Shown: positions 38,782-47,153, counted from the stretch's first letter. The stretch: DNA of 50,810 nucleotides from Micromonospora cabrerizensis (GCF_022230955.1 NZ_JAKKFI010000120.1:1-50810); one strand, 5' to 3'. Program-made: numbers and translations. Notes: generated by a model from the sequence alone, not told the origin.

Positions 38782-41040
38782 GTGCCCAGCGATGGGCCGG
38801 CACGTGGAGGTACGGCCATCGAAAGCCAGAACAGCGGCGAGTCGCCCGGCGTGTCGCGCTCGGGCGACCAGTCGGGCAACGCCGCCAAGCAGCCCAACGG
38901 CGGTCAGGTTGATCCGTCCGGTTACGCCGCCATCCGCTCCGTGCTGCGCATCCGGCCGTTCCGCCGGCTCTGGATCGTGCTCGGCGCGGCCTCCTTCGGT
39001 GACTGGCTCGGCCTGCTGGCGACCTCGGTCTTCGCCGCGTCCCAGGTCCAGGGCAGCACCGCCAAGGGCGCTGCCTTCGGTGTCGTCATCGCGATCCGTC
39101 TGCTCCCCGCGCTGGTGCTCGGGCCGATCGCCGGCGTGCTCGCCGACCGGTTCGACAGACGCTGGACGATGGTCATCTGCGACCTGCTCCGCTTCGTGCT
39201 CTTCGCCTCGATCCCGATCGTGGCGCTGGCCGGCGCCAATGGCGGACTGGTGGTCCTCTGGGCGACCGTCGCCACCTTCCTGATCGAGTCGATCACCCTG
39301 ATCTGGATCCCGGCCAAGGAGGCCGCGGTTCCCAACCTGATCCCGCGCGCCCGGCTGGAGGCGGCCAACCAGCTCACGCTGATCACCACGTACGGCCTCA
39401 CCCCGATCCTCGCGGCGCTGGTGGCCGCGGCGCTCGACCGCAGCGTCCGGGCCCTCGTCCCCGGCGGTGACCTCGGCTGGGCGGAGCCCGCCCAACTCGC
39501 ACTCTGGGTCAACTCCTTCTCCCGGCTGGCCACCGCCCTCGTGGTGGCGTTCGGGATCAAGGAGATCAGCGCGGCGCAACGCGGTGAGACCGAGCGTGCC
39601 GAAAAGAGCATGTTCCGGCAGTTCGCCGAGGGCTGGAAGTACATCGGCCAGACCCGGCTCGTCCGCGGCCTGGTGCTCGGCATCTTCGGCGCGTTCGCCG
39701 GCGGCGGCATCGTGATCGGCACTGCCAAGTTCTTCGCCGCCTCGCTCGGCGCCGGCGACGCCGCCTTCTTCCTGCTTTTCGGCGCCATCTTCATCGGCCT
39801 GGCGCTCGGCATCGGCCTCGGCCCGATGGTCGTCAAGGAGATGTCCCGGCGGCGGTGGTTCGGCATGAGCATCGTGCTGGCCAGCGCCGCCGTGATGACC
39901 CTCGCCTTCGCCATCCACCTGTCCATGGCGATCGTCGGCGCGGTACTTGTCGGTACCGGTGCCGGCATGGCCTTCCTGGCCGGCACCACCCTGCTCGGTG
40001 GCGAGATCAAGGACGAGGTGCGCGGCCGGGTCTTCGCCGTGGTGCAGATCGGCACCCGGCTGGTGCTGATCCTGGCCATCGGGCTGAGCAGCCTGCTGGT
40101 CGGTGTCGGCGGCTCTCGCAAGCTGACCATCGCCGACCTCGGCATCTCCGTGTCCTCCACCCGACTGCTGCTGCTCGCCGCCGGTGCCGCCGGCATCTTC
40201 GCCGGGATCAGCGCCTTCGGCCAGATGGACGACAAGAAGGGCGTGCCGGTCCTCGCCGACCTCTGGGGATCCATCCGGGGCCGTCCGCTGATGCCGGCCG
40301 AGCCGTTCGTCTCCGCCGGGCTCTTCGTGGTCTTCGAGGGTGGCGAGGGTGCGGGCAAGTCCACCCAGCTCACCGCGCTCGCCGAGCGGCTGCGCGGTCA
40401 CGGACGCGAGGTCGTGGTCACCCGCGAGCCGGGGGCGACCGGCGTCGGTCGACGGATCCGGTCGCTCGTGCTGGACACCTCCGGCGACGACGCGCCGTCG
40501 CCGCGCGCCGAGGCGCTGCTCTACGCCGCCGACCGGGCACACCACGTGGCCACCGTCGTCCGGCCCGCGCTGGTCCGGGGCGGCGTGGTGATCAGCGACC
40601 GGTACGTCGACTCGTCCCTGGCATACCAGGGGGCCGGGCGGACACTCCCGGTCGACGAGGTTTCCTGGCTCTCCTCGTGGGCCACCGGTGGGCTCAAGCC
40701 CGACCTGGTGGTGCTGCTGGACGTCGAGCCGAAGACCGGCCTGTCCCGGGTGGCCTCGCGCAACACCGGCACGGACCGGCTGGAGGCCGAGTCGGTCGCC
40801 TTCCACGAGCGGGTCCGGTACGCGTTCCTGGACCTCGCCGCCGCCGACCCGAAGCGCTACCTGGTGCTCGACGCGTCCCGGTCGGTCGAGGAGATCAACC
40901 GGCAGGTGGTCCGCCGGGTCGAGGAGATGCTCGGCAAGCCGGGCGGCATCGTGCACCCCCGGCCGGCGCAGGGCCCGGACACGTCGGTGCAGCCTGAGTT
41001 ATCCGACGCGGAGCTTGTGACGATGGAGCACAAGACTTGA
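38782..41040 (+). CDS. tmk: MFS transporter-thymidylate kinase fusion
   Basis: This 752-residue fusion has an N-terminal MFS module (about residues 50-475, around 12 membrane helices; GVLADRFDRRWTMVICDLLR is the MFS loop 2-3 signature) and a C-terminal dTMP kinase (about 510-730). The kinase has P-loop FEGGEGAGKST, DRYVDSSLAYQGAGR and RTGTDRLEAE-like LID residues (NTGTDRLEAES). The same fusion is known in Streptomyces. The kinase makes dTDP for DNA synthesis; the membrane half has no known substrate. The start is uncertain: GTG 38782 follows GGAG and a TAGAGT -10 box at 38764; a better GGAGG at 38806 lies 7 nt before ATC 38818, a rare start codon. It overlaps holB (TGATG). Confidence 0.93.
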   Translation: MPSDGPARGGTAIESQNSGESPGVSRSGDQSGNAAKQPNGGQVDPSGYAAIRSVLRIRPFRRLWIVLGAASFGDWLGLLATSVFAASQVQGSTAKGAAFGVVIAIRLLPALVLGPIAGVLADRFDRRWTMVICDLLRFVLFASIPIVALAGANGGLVVLWATVATFLIESITLIWIPAKEAAVPNLIPRARLEAANQLTLITTYGLTPILAALVAAALDRSVRALVPGGDLGWAEPAQLALWVNSFSRLATALVVAFGIKEISAAQRGETERAEKSMFRQFAEGWKYIGQTRLVRGLVLGIFGAFAGGGIVIGTAKFFAASLGAGDAAFFLLFGAIFIGLALGIGLGPMVVKEMSRRRWFGMSIVLASAAVMTLAFAIHLSMAIVGAVLVGTGAGMAFLAGTTLLGGEIKDEVRGRVFAVVQIGTRLVLILAIGLSSLLVGVGGSRKLTIADLGISVSSTRLLLLAAGAAGIFAGISAFGQMDDKKGVPVLADLWGSIRGRPLMPAEPFVSAGLFVVFEGGEGAGKSTQLTALAERLRGHGREVVVTREPGATGVGRRIRSLVLDTSGDDAPSPRAEALLYAADRAHHVATVVRPALVRGGVVISDRYVDSSLAYQGAGRTLPVDEVSWLSSWATGGLKPDLVVLLDVEPKTGLSRVASRNTGTDRLEAESVAFHERVRYAFLDLAAADPKRYLVLDASRSVEEINRQVVRRVEEMLGKPGGIVHPRPAQGPDTSVQPELSDAELVTMEHKT

Positions 41041-42305
41041 TGCCGGACGTCTTCGCCGACCTCGTTGGTCAGGACGAGGCGGTGACCGAGCTGCGCCGGG
41101 CCGCCGCCGCCGCGGCAGCCGTGCTGCGCGCCGGCGCCGCCGACCGGGCACCCGCGCTGGTCGCCGCCGGCCCGGCCGGCGCCGCCGAGCCCGCGAGCGC
41201 GCCCGACGGGGTGGACCCGTCCGCCGGGATGACGCACGCCTGGATCTTCACCGGGCCGCCCGGCTCCGGTCGCTCGGTCGCCGCCCGGGCCTTCGCCGCC
41301 GCACTCCAGTGCGTGCACGGCACCGGCTGCGGCGAGTGCCCCGGCTGCCGCACCACCACGGGTGGCACCCACGCCGACGTCCGACTGGTGGTGCCGGAAG
41401 GGCTCTCCATCGGCGTCAACGAGATGCGCGCGCTGGTGCTCCGCGCGGCCAGCACCCCGTCCGGCGGGCGCTGGCAGGTGGTCGTCATCGAGGACGCCGA
41501 CCGGCTCACCGAGGCTGCCGGCAACGCGCTGCTCAAGGCGATCGAGGAGCCTCCCCCGCGTACGGTCTTCCTGCTCTGCGCCCCGTCCACCCACCCGGAC
41601 GACATCTCGGTGACCATCCGGTCGCGCTGTCGGGTCGTACCCCTGCGGCAGCCCCCGGCCACCGCGGTGGCCGAGGTGCTGGTCCGTCGGGACGGCATCG
41701 CGCCCGACGTGGCGCAGTGGGCGGCGGCGGCCGCGCAGGGGCACGTGGGTCGGGCCCGCCGCCTGGCCCGCGACCCGGAGGCCCGCAAACGGCGCGAGGC
41801 GGTGCTCGCGGTGCCGCGCCGGCTGACCGGTGTCGGCGCGGCGTTCGACGCGGCGTCCGCGCTGATCGAGGCGGCCGAGGCGGAGGCCGAGGCGTCGGTC
41901 ACCGAATCCGACACGACCGAGCGGGCGGCACTGGAGACCGCGCTCGGCGCGGGCGGCACCGGGCGGGGCGCGTCCGGTGCGATCCGGGGTGCCGCCGGCC
42001 AGCTCAAGGAGCTGGAGAAGCGGCAGAAGTCCCGGGCCACCCGGGCCCAGCGGGACGCGCTCGACCGGGCGCTGGTCGACCTGGCGGGCTTCTACCGGGA
42101 CGCGCTCACCATGGCGCTGCGCGCGCCCGTCGCCCCGGTGCACACCGACACCGCCGCACTGGCCGGCGCCGGCGCGCAGAAGTGGGACGCCGAGGGGTCG
42201 CTGCGGCGGTTGGAGGCCGTGCTCGCCTGCCGGGCGGCGATCGAGGCGAACGTCAAACCGCGGATCGCGGTCGAGGCGATGATGCTCGCCCTCTGGAAGG
42301 GCTGA
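41040..42305 (+). CDS. holB: DNA polymerase III subunit delta' (clamp loader)
   Basis: This 421-residue clamp-loader subunit overlaps tmk by 1 nt. It has an AAA+ domain with GPPGSGRS in place of GKS (delta' does not need ATPase activity), a zinc module CVHGTGCGECPGC, NALLKAIEEPPPRTVFLL, and the SRC motif as TIRSRCRVV. The C-terminal half has the collar region and an insertion rich in Ala/Glu/Arg. It acts in replication with the tau/gamma and delta subunits. tmk-holB adjacency is common in bacteria. Confidence 0.95.
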   Translation: MPDVFADLVGQDEAVTELRRAAAAAAAVLRAGAADRAPALVAAGPAGAAEPASAPDGVDPSAGMTHAWIFTGPPGSGRSVAARAFAAALQCVHGTGCGECPGCRTTTGGTHADVRLVVPEGLSIGVNEMRALVLRAASTPSGGRWQVVVIEDADRLTEAAGNALLKAIEEPPPRTVFLLCAPSTHPDDISVTIRSRCRVVPLRQPPATAVAEVLVRRDGIAPDVAQWAAAAAQGHVGRARRLARDPEARKRREAVLAVPRRLTGVGAAFDAASALIEAAEAEAEASVTESDTTERAALETALGAGGTGRGASGAIRGAAGQLKELEKRQKSRATRAQRDALDRALVDLAGFYRDALTMALRAPVAPVHTDTAALAGAGAQKWDAEGSLRRLEAVLACRAAIEANVKPRIAVEAMMLALWKG

Positions 42306-42454
42306 CCCGCACCTTCGGGGGCCGTGGTCCCGCTCGCCGGACTGGTCATCCACAGGCATCGACACGCGCAATTGCTGTGCGGTACGGTCCGGTGTGCCGT
42401 GGTGACGGTGGCGGCACGCTGAGTGAGGGGTCACCCGGGGGGAGGAGTCGGCCG

Positions 42455-42784
42455 ATGCCGCGGGGGGAGATCGACGAAGCCTGGATCGAGGAGGCGGTGC
42501 GGCGCTATCGCCGGATCGAGTCGCTCCAGGCCGAGTTCGACCAGGCGGTGTCCACCGTCGAGGTGACCGTCCGGTCGCCGGACGGCCTGGTCGAGGTGGT
42601 GGTCACCGCTGGTGGGCGCATCACCGACGTCCGCTTCCTCGGGCCGCTGCACACCCGCAGCCCCCGGGATGTGGCCGGCTCCGTGCAGGCCGCGGTCACC
42701 GCGGCGGCCGACGCCGCCGAGTGGGCCCGGGAAAAGCTGCACAACGAGACGTTCGCCGCCTACCGACCGCTCGCGGGAGCCTGA
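42455..42784 (+). CDS. YbaB/EbfC-family protein
   Basis: The 109-residue protein (EVTVRSPDGLVEVVVTAGGR, ITDVRFLGPLHTRSPRDVAG) has the YbaB fold, with a long N-terminal helix. YbaB proteins bind DNA or, as with mycobacterial EspL, support type VII secretion. ATG 42455 follows a GGGAGGAG ribosome-binding site. It is the first of three tightly spaced genes, the next beginning 1 nt past its stop codon, which together look like a type VII secretion-related set. Promoter TACGGT lies upstream near 42381. Confidence 0.8.
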   Translation: MPRGEIDEAWIEEAVRRYRRIESLQAEFDQAVSTVEVTVRSPDGLVEVVVTAGGRITDVRFLGPLHTRSPRDVAGSVQAAVTAAADAAEWAREKLHNETFAAYRPLAGA

Positions 42785-42785
42785 G

Positions 42786-43091
42786 ATGGACACACTGCGC
42801 GCGCTCTCCGCCCGGCTGGACGAGGCGAGCGCGACGCTCACCGCCGTCTCGCGCACCGTCACCGCCACCGACCCGGCCCAGGCCGCGTTCGGCGCCGACG
42901 CCCCGGGTCGCCCCGGCGAGATCGGCCGCGCGCTGCACCGGCAGTGGACCACCGCCACCGACGACCGGGCGCGCGAGGCCCGCGCCGCCGCCGGTCGACT
43001 GGCCACCGCCGCCGCGGCGGTGCGGGAGGCCGCCGACCGCTATGCCGAGGTCGACCGGGCGGCGCGTCGCCGGCTCGCCGGGGAGCCCTGA
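42786..43091 (+). CDS. EspC-like helical protein with YxxxD secretion motif
   Basis: This 101-residue helical hairpin-type protein ends RYAEVDRAARRRLAG; Tyr-Ala-Glu-Val-Asp fits YxxxD/E, the C-terminal export signal of type VII substrates. It has no classical signal peptide. ATG 42786 is 1 nt past the YbaB stop codon. It resembles ESX-1 secretion-associated proteins of EspC type, though the similarity is limited to length, composition and motif. It overlaps the next gene by 1 nt (TGATG). It probably forms a heterodimer with the next protein. Confidence 0.7.
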   Translation: MDTLRALSARLDEASATLTAVSRTVTATDPAQAAFGADAPGRPGEIGRALHRQWTTATDDRAREARAAAGRLATAAAAVREAADRYAEVDRAARRRLAGEP

Positions 43092-43771
43092 TGGACGCGC
43101 TGGACCGGCTTGCCGAGCCCGGCCTCGACCTGCTGCGCCGGGTGGACGCGCTGATCGCCGCGGGTGTCCCCGAGGGGCACCGGGTCTGGCCACTGCTGCG
43201 CCGGATGCAGGTGCTGCCGGGCGACGCCGTCCGTGGCTTCCTCGATCTCCACCCCGCGCCGCTCGCCGGTGCCGGGCACGCGGTGCGCCGGCTCGTCCGA
43301 GGGTACGACGACGTCTCCGCCGCGCTCACCGACGCGGTGCTCTGGTCCGGCCCGGCCGCCACGGCGTACGGGCAGCAGCGGGCGGCACTGCTGCGCCACC
43401 TCGACGAGGGGCCGGACAGCCTGGTCGGGCGACTCGAATCCACGGCCGGGTACGCCGACGCGCTCGCCGACTGGGTGGAGGGCAGCCGTCTCGCCCTGGC
43501 CCGGACGCTGGCCGACGTGCTCCGCTCGGCCGAGGCGGTCGCCGTGGTCGCCGCCACCGCCGCCGGTGTGTCGACACGCCCCGGGCCGATCGGGCCCGGT
43601 GTGGCCGACGCCGCCGAGATCGCCGCGCGGGTGCTGGCGGTGCTGTGCGTCGCGTACGACGGCGCGGAGACGCTGCTGCGTCAGTGGGCGCCGAGCCTCG
43701 CCGAGGCGGCGTGGCGGCCACCGACGGACGGGCGGCCCCACTACGACCAGCCCACCCGGGTCGGCTGGTAG
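43091..43771 (+). CDS. WXG-like helical protein, putative type VII secretion substrate
   Basis: This 226-residue alpha-helical protein carries VLWSGPAATAYGQQRAALLR, a W-S-G turn between two helices in the manner of WXG100 proteins, and a YDGAE (YxxxE) motif near residue 193. It overlaps the preceding gene by 1 nt. No toxin domain follows: the C-terminus is short and Pro/Arg-rich. Together with the two upstream genes it forms a cassette of YbaB chaperone-like protein and two helical partners. No ESX ATPase or membrane components are visible in this window, so export must depend on a distant system. Confidence 0.7.
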   Translation: MDALDRLAEPGLDLLRRVDALIAAGVPEGHRVWPLLRRMQVLPGDAVRGFLDLHPAPLAGAGHAVRRLVRGYDDVSAALTDAVLWSGPAATAYGQQRAALLRHLDEGPDSLVGRLESTAGYADALADWVEGSRLALARTLADVLRSAEAVAVVAATAAGVSTRPGPIGPGVADAAEIAARVLAVLCVAYDGAETLLRQWAPSLAEAAWRPPTDGRPHYDQPTRVGW

Positions 43772-43809
43772 CCAGATCCTCCGGCCGGGGCCACCAGGTC
43801 CCGGACAGG

Positions 43810-43864
43810 CCACGGCGTCGCTCGCGGGCGCCTGACCTGAGCCGGCCCCACGGCGACGCCGTGG
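43810..43864 (+). terminator. Inverted repeat downstream of the WXG-like operon
   Basis: An 11-bp perfect stem (43810-43820 with 43854-43864) with a 33-nt loop follows the operon by 38 bp. The remaining sequence to 44070 shows no supported gene. Confidence 0.5.
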
Positions 43865-44070
43865 TCTTCCCCCTGCACCCCCCGCAGGTATGCCTCCACT
43901 CAACGCCTCAAGGCGCGTCTTGTCTCCTGCCCAGGCCCGGAATCAACCGTCCGGGCGAGGAGCAACGGCACGTCGGGCCGCCCGGCAATAGGTCAAGTCG
44001 ACGGTCATGAATGGCAGCGGGGCGTAGTCGTCTGGCGACGGCCGACGTGCCCCTCGGCCCGGGACCGTCG

Positions 44071-44076
44071 TAGGGT
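44071..44076 (+). promoter_or_regulatory. -10 box of a leaderless promoter for the PSP1 gene
   Basis: TAGGGT ends 6 nt before ATG 44083. The intervening Gs are not well placed for a ribosome-binding site, so the mRNA likely begins at the ATG. Confidence 0.5.
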
Positions 44077-44082
44077 GGGGGG

Positions 44083-44922
44083 ATGGGCATGCTCTGCGCG
44101 GTCAGCTTCAACCGGTACGGGCGCCTCTACTACCTCGACCCCGGCGAGTTGCGCCCGCAGGTGGGCGACAAGGTGCTGGTGCCCACCGACGACGGGCCCG
44201 AGGTGGCGGAGTGCGTGTGGGCCGCCCAGTGGGTGACCGAGGAAACCGACGGCTTTCCCCGCCTGGTGGGGCTGGCCGTCGACGACGACCTCCGCCGGGA
44301 CGAGGCGCTGCGTCGCCGCAAGGCCGAGGCCAAGGTGGCCGCCAAGCGGCTGATCCGCTCGCACGGCCTGCCGATGAAGGTGGTGGCCGTCGACCACGTG
44401 CTCGGCTCCGCCGAGGGCGGCGGCGAGCGCAGCACGGTCTACTTCACCGCACCGCACCGGGTGGACTTCCGTTCCCTGGTCCGCGACCTGGGCGCCACCC
44501 TGCACTGCCGGGTCGAGCTGCGTCAGCTCTCCGCGCGTGACTCGGCGCGGGTGCAGGGCGGCATCGGCTCCTGCGGTCGGGACCTGTGCTGCGCGACGTT
44601 CCTCACCGACTTCGAGCCGGTGACCATCCGGATGGCGAAGGACCAGGACCTGCCGCTGAACCCGCTGCGCATCTCCGGCGCGTGCGGCCGGTTGATGTGC
44701 TGCCTGAAGTACGAACATCCCCTGTACCAGCGCTTCCAGGAGACCGCCCCGGCAGTTGGCAGCCGGGTCTCCACACCCGAGGGCGAGGGCCGGGTGGTCG
44801 GTCACAGCGTCCCGCGCGACGCGGTGACGGTCCGGCTCGACGCCGACGGCTCCCGCTGCTCCTGTTCCCGCGCCTCCGTCTGCGCCCCGCGCCAAGCCCA
44901 CGACCAGCACTACACCCCCTGA
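44083..44922 (+). CDS. PSP1-domain protein (RicT/YaaT-like)
   Basis: This 279-residue cytoplasmic protein has the PSP1 C-terminal conserved region: VYFTAPHRVDFRSLVRDLG, RQLSARDSARVQGGIGSCGR, then CGRDLCCATFL and SGACGRLMCCLKYEHPLYQ. The cysteines resemble those of RicT (YaaT), which binds iron-sulfur clusters as part of the RicAFT complex acting in RNA processing in Bacillus. Adjacent C-terminal cysteines (SRCSCSRASVC) are an additional feature. It follows the tmk-holB region, as in many Gram-positive genomes. The exact function in Actinobacteria is not established. Confidence 0.92.
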   Translation: MGMLCAVSFNRYGRLYYLDPGELRPQVGDKVLVPTDDGPEVAECVWAAQWVTEETDGFPRLVGLAVDDDLRRDEALRRRKAEAKVAAKRLIRSHGLPMKVVAVDHVLGSAEGGGERSTVYFTAPHRVDFRSLVRDLGATLHCRVELRQLSARDSARVQGGIGSCGRDLCCATFLTDFEPVTIRMAKDQDLPLNPLRISGACGRLMCCLKYEHPLYQRFQETAPAVGSRVSTPEGEGRVVGHSVPRDAVTVRLDADGSRCSCSRASVCAPRQAHDQHYTP

Positions 44923-44940
44923 CCCGGCCCCCGCCATCCC

Positions 44941-45003
44941 CGTTGATCATGAAGTTATTGCCAGCCAGATCGGCGTGTCGGGGCAATAACTTCATGATCA
45001 ACG
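44941..45003. repeat. 22-bp perfect palindrome between convergent genes
   Basis: Arms 44941-44962 (CGTTGATCATGAAGTTATTG...) and 44982-45003 are perfectly complementary with a 19-nt centre. It sits between the PSP1 gene and the convergent phosphoesterase gene and can terminate transcription from both sides. It is AT-richer than its surroundings. Confidence 0.85.
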
Positions 45004-45025
45004 GGCGGCTCTGGGTGGGGGTGGG

Positions 45026-46768
45026 TTAGCGCAGGACTGTGGGGGGTTCGGGTAGGCGGGGGGTCAGGCGGGTTTTCGGGGTCAGCCAGCTCTGCGTGGG
45101 GGACTGGTCGGGGTTCACCTGCCAGTCGCGGGAAACCCGGTCCACCGCGATCGGGTAGATCGTCAGCGTGCCGTCCGGGTCGATGCGCAGCCGCAGGAAC
45201 ACCTTCGAGTCCTCGATGCCCTGCCCGGCGAAGAGTTCGTTGACGTTCACCCCGAACGAGCCCGCCACCAGCAGGTACGCCGCCACCAGCTGACTGGCCA
45301 CCAGGCCGATCACCGGGCCGTAGAGCACTGCCGCGGCGACCGCCGGCAACGGCCACGGCCAGTCGTAGAACGGCAGCGCCAACCACGCCCAGGTGCCGGC
45401 CGCCGCCAGGGCCACGTGCGCCACGCCGTGGCTGACGCCGAGGATGCCGTGCCGTGCGTGGCGTTTGCCGCTCGCGCTGGGCGGCTTGGCGAAGAGGATC
45501 GCCGCGAGCACCGTCACGAGCACCATCAACACCAGGGGAACGCTGAACAGCCGCTGGTTGGTGCTGTCGGCCCAGTTCGCGGTGGCACCCGCCATGGCCA
45601 GCATCAGCAGGGTGTGCAGGGTGCCGAGCAGCGTCGTGAAGCCGGGATTGCGGAACGGCAGCCGGGGGAAGATGCCCCAGCCGTAGCGCCGGGAGCGGGC
45701 CGCGTCCGGGTAGCGGGCCACCAGGTCGTACGGCTGGGCCGAGCTGGCCCGGCGGGCCAGCGTGTCCCGCGGTGGCACCTCGATGCGCTCGGGCAGCTTG
45801 TGCGTGGGGTAGAGGTACGCCCCGCCGCCGCCGCAGGTGATCAGTTGCCGGTCCGGCCCGGAATAGCGCGCGTAGTGGTGCAGGTCGCCGGAGAGCAGCA
45901 GCCGCACCCGCGCCCCGGTCGGGTCGATGATCGTCCGGATGAAGTAGTCGATCGAGTCGTACGCCGTGGGGTTGTCGGCCGCCTTGACCCAGGTCGGCGC
46001 CGGCGCCGCGATGATCACCTTCGACTCCGGGCCGAGCTGCCGGGCAACCTCGTCGAAGTAGGCCAACTGCGGGTCGTCCAGGTACGAGCCGGACTGGTCG
46101 TCCACGCCGAGCAGCCACCAGCCGGCCGGCAGCTCCACCGCGAAGTACGACCGTGACTGCCCGGTGCCCCACCCGGCGAAGTTGCGGTCCCGGGAGCGGA
46201 CGAACAGCCGCAGGAAAGCGGTCAGGCCGTCGTACCAGTCGTGGTTGCCCGGCACCGCGAAGAGCGTGGGCTTCTCGGGCGGCGCGACCGGCAGCGCGGC
46301 CTGGTAGGGGCCCTTGCACCGGTCCTCGTACGAGGCGTAGGCCGCCGACGGGTAGACCTGGTCGCCGCCCATCACCAGGGTCTGCGCCCGGGGCAGCCGA
46401 TGCCCGTCCACCGTCAGCTCCGGCTGCGCCAGCAGGTACGCCACCGAGTAGGTGGCGTTGAAGCCGTCGCCCAGATCGGCCACGTAGTCCAGCCACAGCC
46501 CGCCGTCCGGCCCGACCTGGCGGAAGACGCCGTCGCCGAACGCGTTCTGCAACTCGCGTTTGTCCAGGTACGCCCCGAAGAGCACGGCCAGCAGCGTACG
46601 GATGCCCGTGCTGATCAGCAGGAACGGCGCCAGCCACGGCACCGGTTTGCGCGGCGTGAAGCCCAGCTCCAGCGGGTCGGTGCTGCGCGGACGGTGGGCG
46701 GCGCGTTCTCCGCCCGGCGGGTGGGCAGGACGCTCCTGGTGGGGGGAATCGTCGCGTTCGTCGCTCAC
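45026..46768 (-). CDS. Membrane-anchored metallophosphoesterase
   Basis: The 580-residue protein has a short N-terminal charged region and one hydrophobic segment near residues 40-58. A calcineurin-like phosphoesterase domain follows: DLGDGFNATYSVAYLL, VMGGDQVYPSA, PGNHDWYDGL, LLSGDLHHYARY, all the metal-ligand blocks. A C-terminal membrane region with four or five helices (about residues 370-500) ends in a short cytoplasmic or extracytoplasmic tail. It probably cleaves a phosphoester of a lipid- or nucleotide-linked substrate at the membrane. GTG 46768 is the start from a leaderless promoter (TACGCT); the open frame extends ten codons further. Confidence 0.87.
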   Translation of the reverse strand: MSDERDDSPHQERPAHPPGGERAAHRPRSTDPLELGFTPRKPVPWLAPFLLISTGIRTLLAVLFGAYLDKRELQNAFGDGVFRQVGPDGGLWLDYVADLGDGFNATYSVAYLLAQPELTVDGHRLPRAQTLVMGGDQVYPSAAYASYEDRCKGPYQAALPVAPPEKPTLFAVPGNHDWYDGLTAFLRLFVRSRDRNFAGWGTGQSRSYFAVELPAGWWLLGVDDQSGSYLDDPQLAYFDEVARQLGPESKVIIAAPAPTWVKAADNPTAYDSIDYFIRTIIDPTGARVRLLLSGDLHHYARYSGPDRQLITCGGGGAYLYPTHKLPERIEVPPRDTLARRASSAQPYDLVARYPDAARSRRYGWGIFPRLPFRNPGFTTLLGTLHTLLMLAMAGATANWADSTNQRLFSVPLVLMVLVTVLAAILFAKPPSASGKRHARHGILGVSHGVAHVALAAAGTWAWLALPFYDWPWPLPAVAAAVLYGPVIGLVASQLVAAYLLVAGSFGVNVNELFAGQGIEDSKVFLRLRIDPDGTLTIYPIAVDRVSRDWQVNPDQSPTQSWLTPKTRLTPRLPEPPTVLR

Positions 46769-46775
46769 CCGCCGC

Positions 46776-46781
46776 AGCGTA
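46776..46781 (-). promoter_or_regulatory. -10 box of a leaderless promoter for the phosphoesterase
   Basis: TACGCT on the minus strand is 7 nt before GTG 46768, with no ribosome-binding site. Confidence 0.6.
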
Positions 46782-46913
46782 GTCCCGCACCCGATCATCC
46801 GCTGTCCGGTAAACGGCTAGATGGCGGCCGATGTCCGGTTGGCGACGGCGGGATCCGACAGGGGTATCCCGTTCGAGCGGTGGGCGGGTGGTGCCGTACA
46901 CTTGCTGATCGTT

Positions 46914-46987
46914 GCCGCCTTAGCTCAGTCGGCTAGAGCGACGCACTCGTAATGCGTAGGTCGACGGTTCGATTCCGTCAGGCGGCT
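46914..46987 (+). tRNA. tRNA-Thr (CGU)
   Basis: The cloverleaf is complete: acceptor stem GCCGCCT/AGGCGGC (46914-46920 with 46980-46986), D arm TAGCTCAGTCGGCTAGAGC, anticodon stem ACGCA/TGCGT with loop CTCGTAA (anticodon CGT at 46948-46950, reading ACG, threonine), and T arm GACGGTTCGATTCCGTC. No CCA is encoded. A TACACT -10-like box lies at 46897-46902. Confidence 0.96.
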
Positions 46988-46994
46988 CGGCACG

Positions 46995-47021
46995 GAAGCC
47001 CAGGTCATCGACCTGGGCTTC
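46995..47021 (+). terminator. Terminator after tRNA-Thr
   Basis: A perfect 12-bp stem (46995-47006 with 47010-47021) with a 3-nt loop lies directly downstream of the tRNA. Confidence 0.8.
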
Positions 47022-47106
47022 GCCATTTCCAAGCTCAACCATGCCGCCGCCACGCCGAGGCGTGACCCGGCGTCCGTTGCACCGCCCCCGCCTCACCATG
47101 ACAGCG

Positions 47107-47149
47107 CCGACGCGCCCGGCCCGACGAAGCGTCGAGCCGGGCGCGTCGG
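47107..47149 (-). terminator. Terminator of the LPXTG protein gene
   Basis: A 14-bp perfect stem (47107-47120 with 47136-47149) with a 15-nt loop lies 4 bp past the stop codon on the minus strand. Confidence 0.75.
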
Positions 47150-47153
47150 GTTG

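Noticed and set aside
38455..40956. 833-codon minus-strand frame opposite the MFS-tmk fusion
   Set aside because: His/Asp/Gln-rich mirror translation of GC-rich coding sequence, no family resemblance.
41309..42784. Possible fusion of the holB-internal frame with the YbaB gene
   Set aside because: The upstream part is the shadow of holB; the YbaB gene has its own ribosome-binding site and ATG at 42455.
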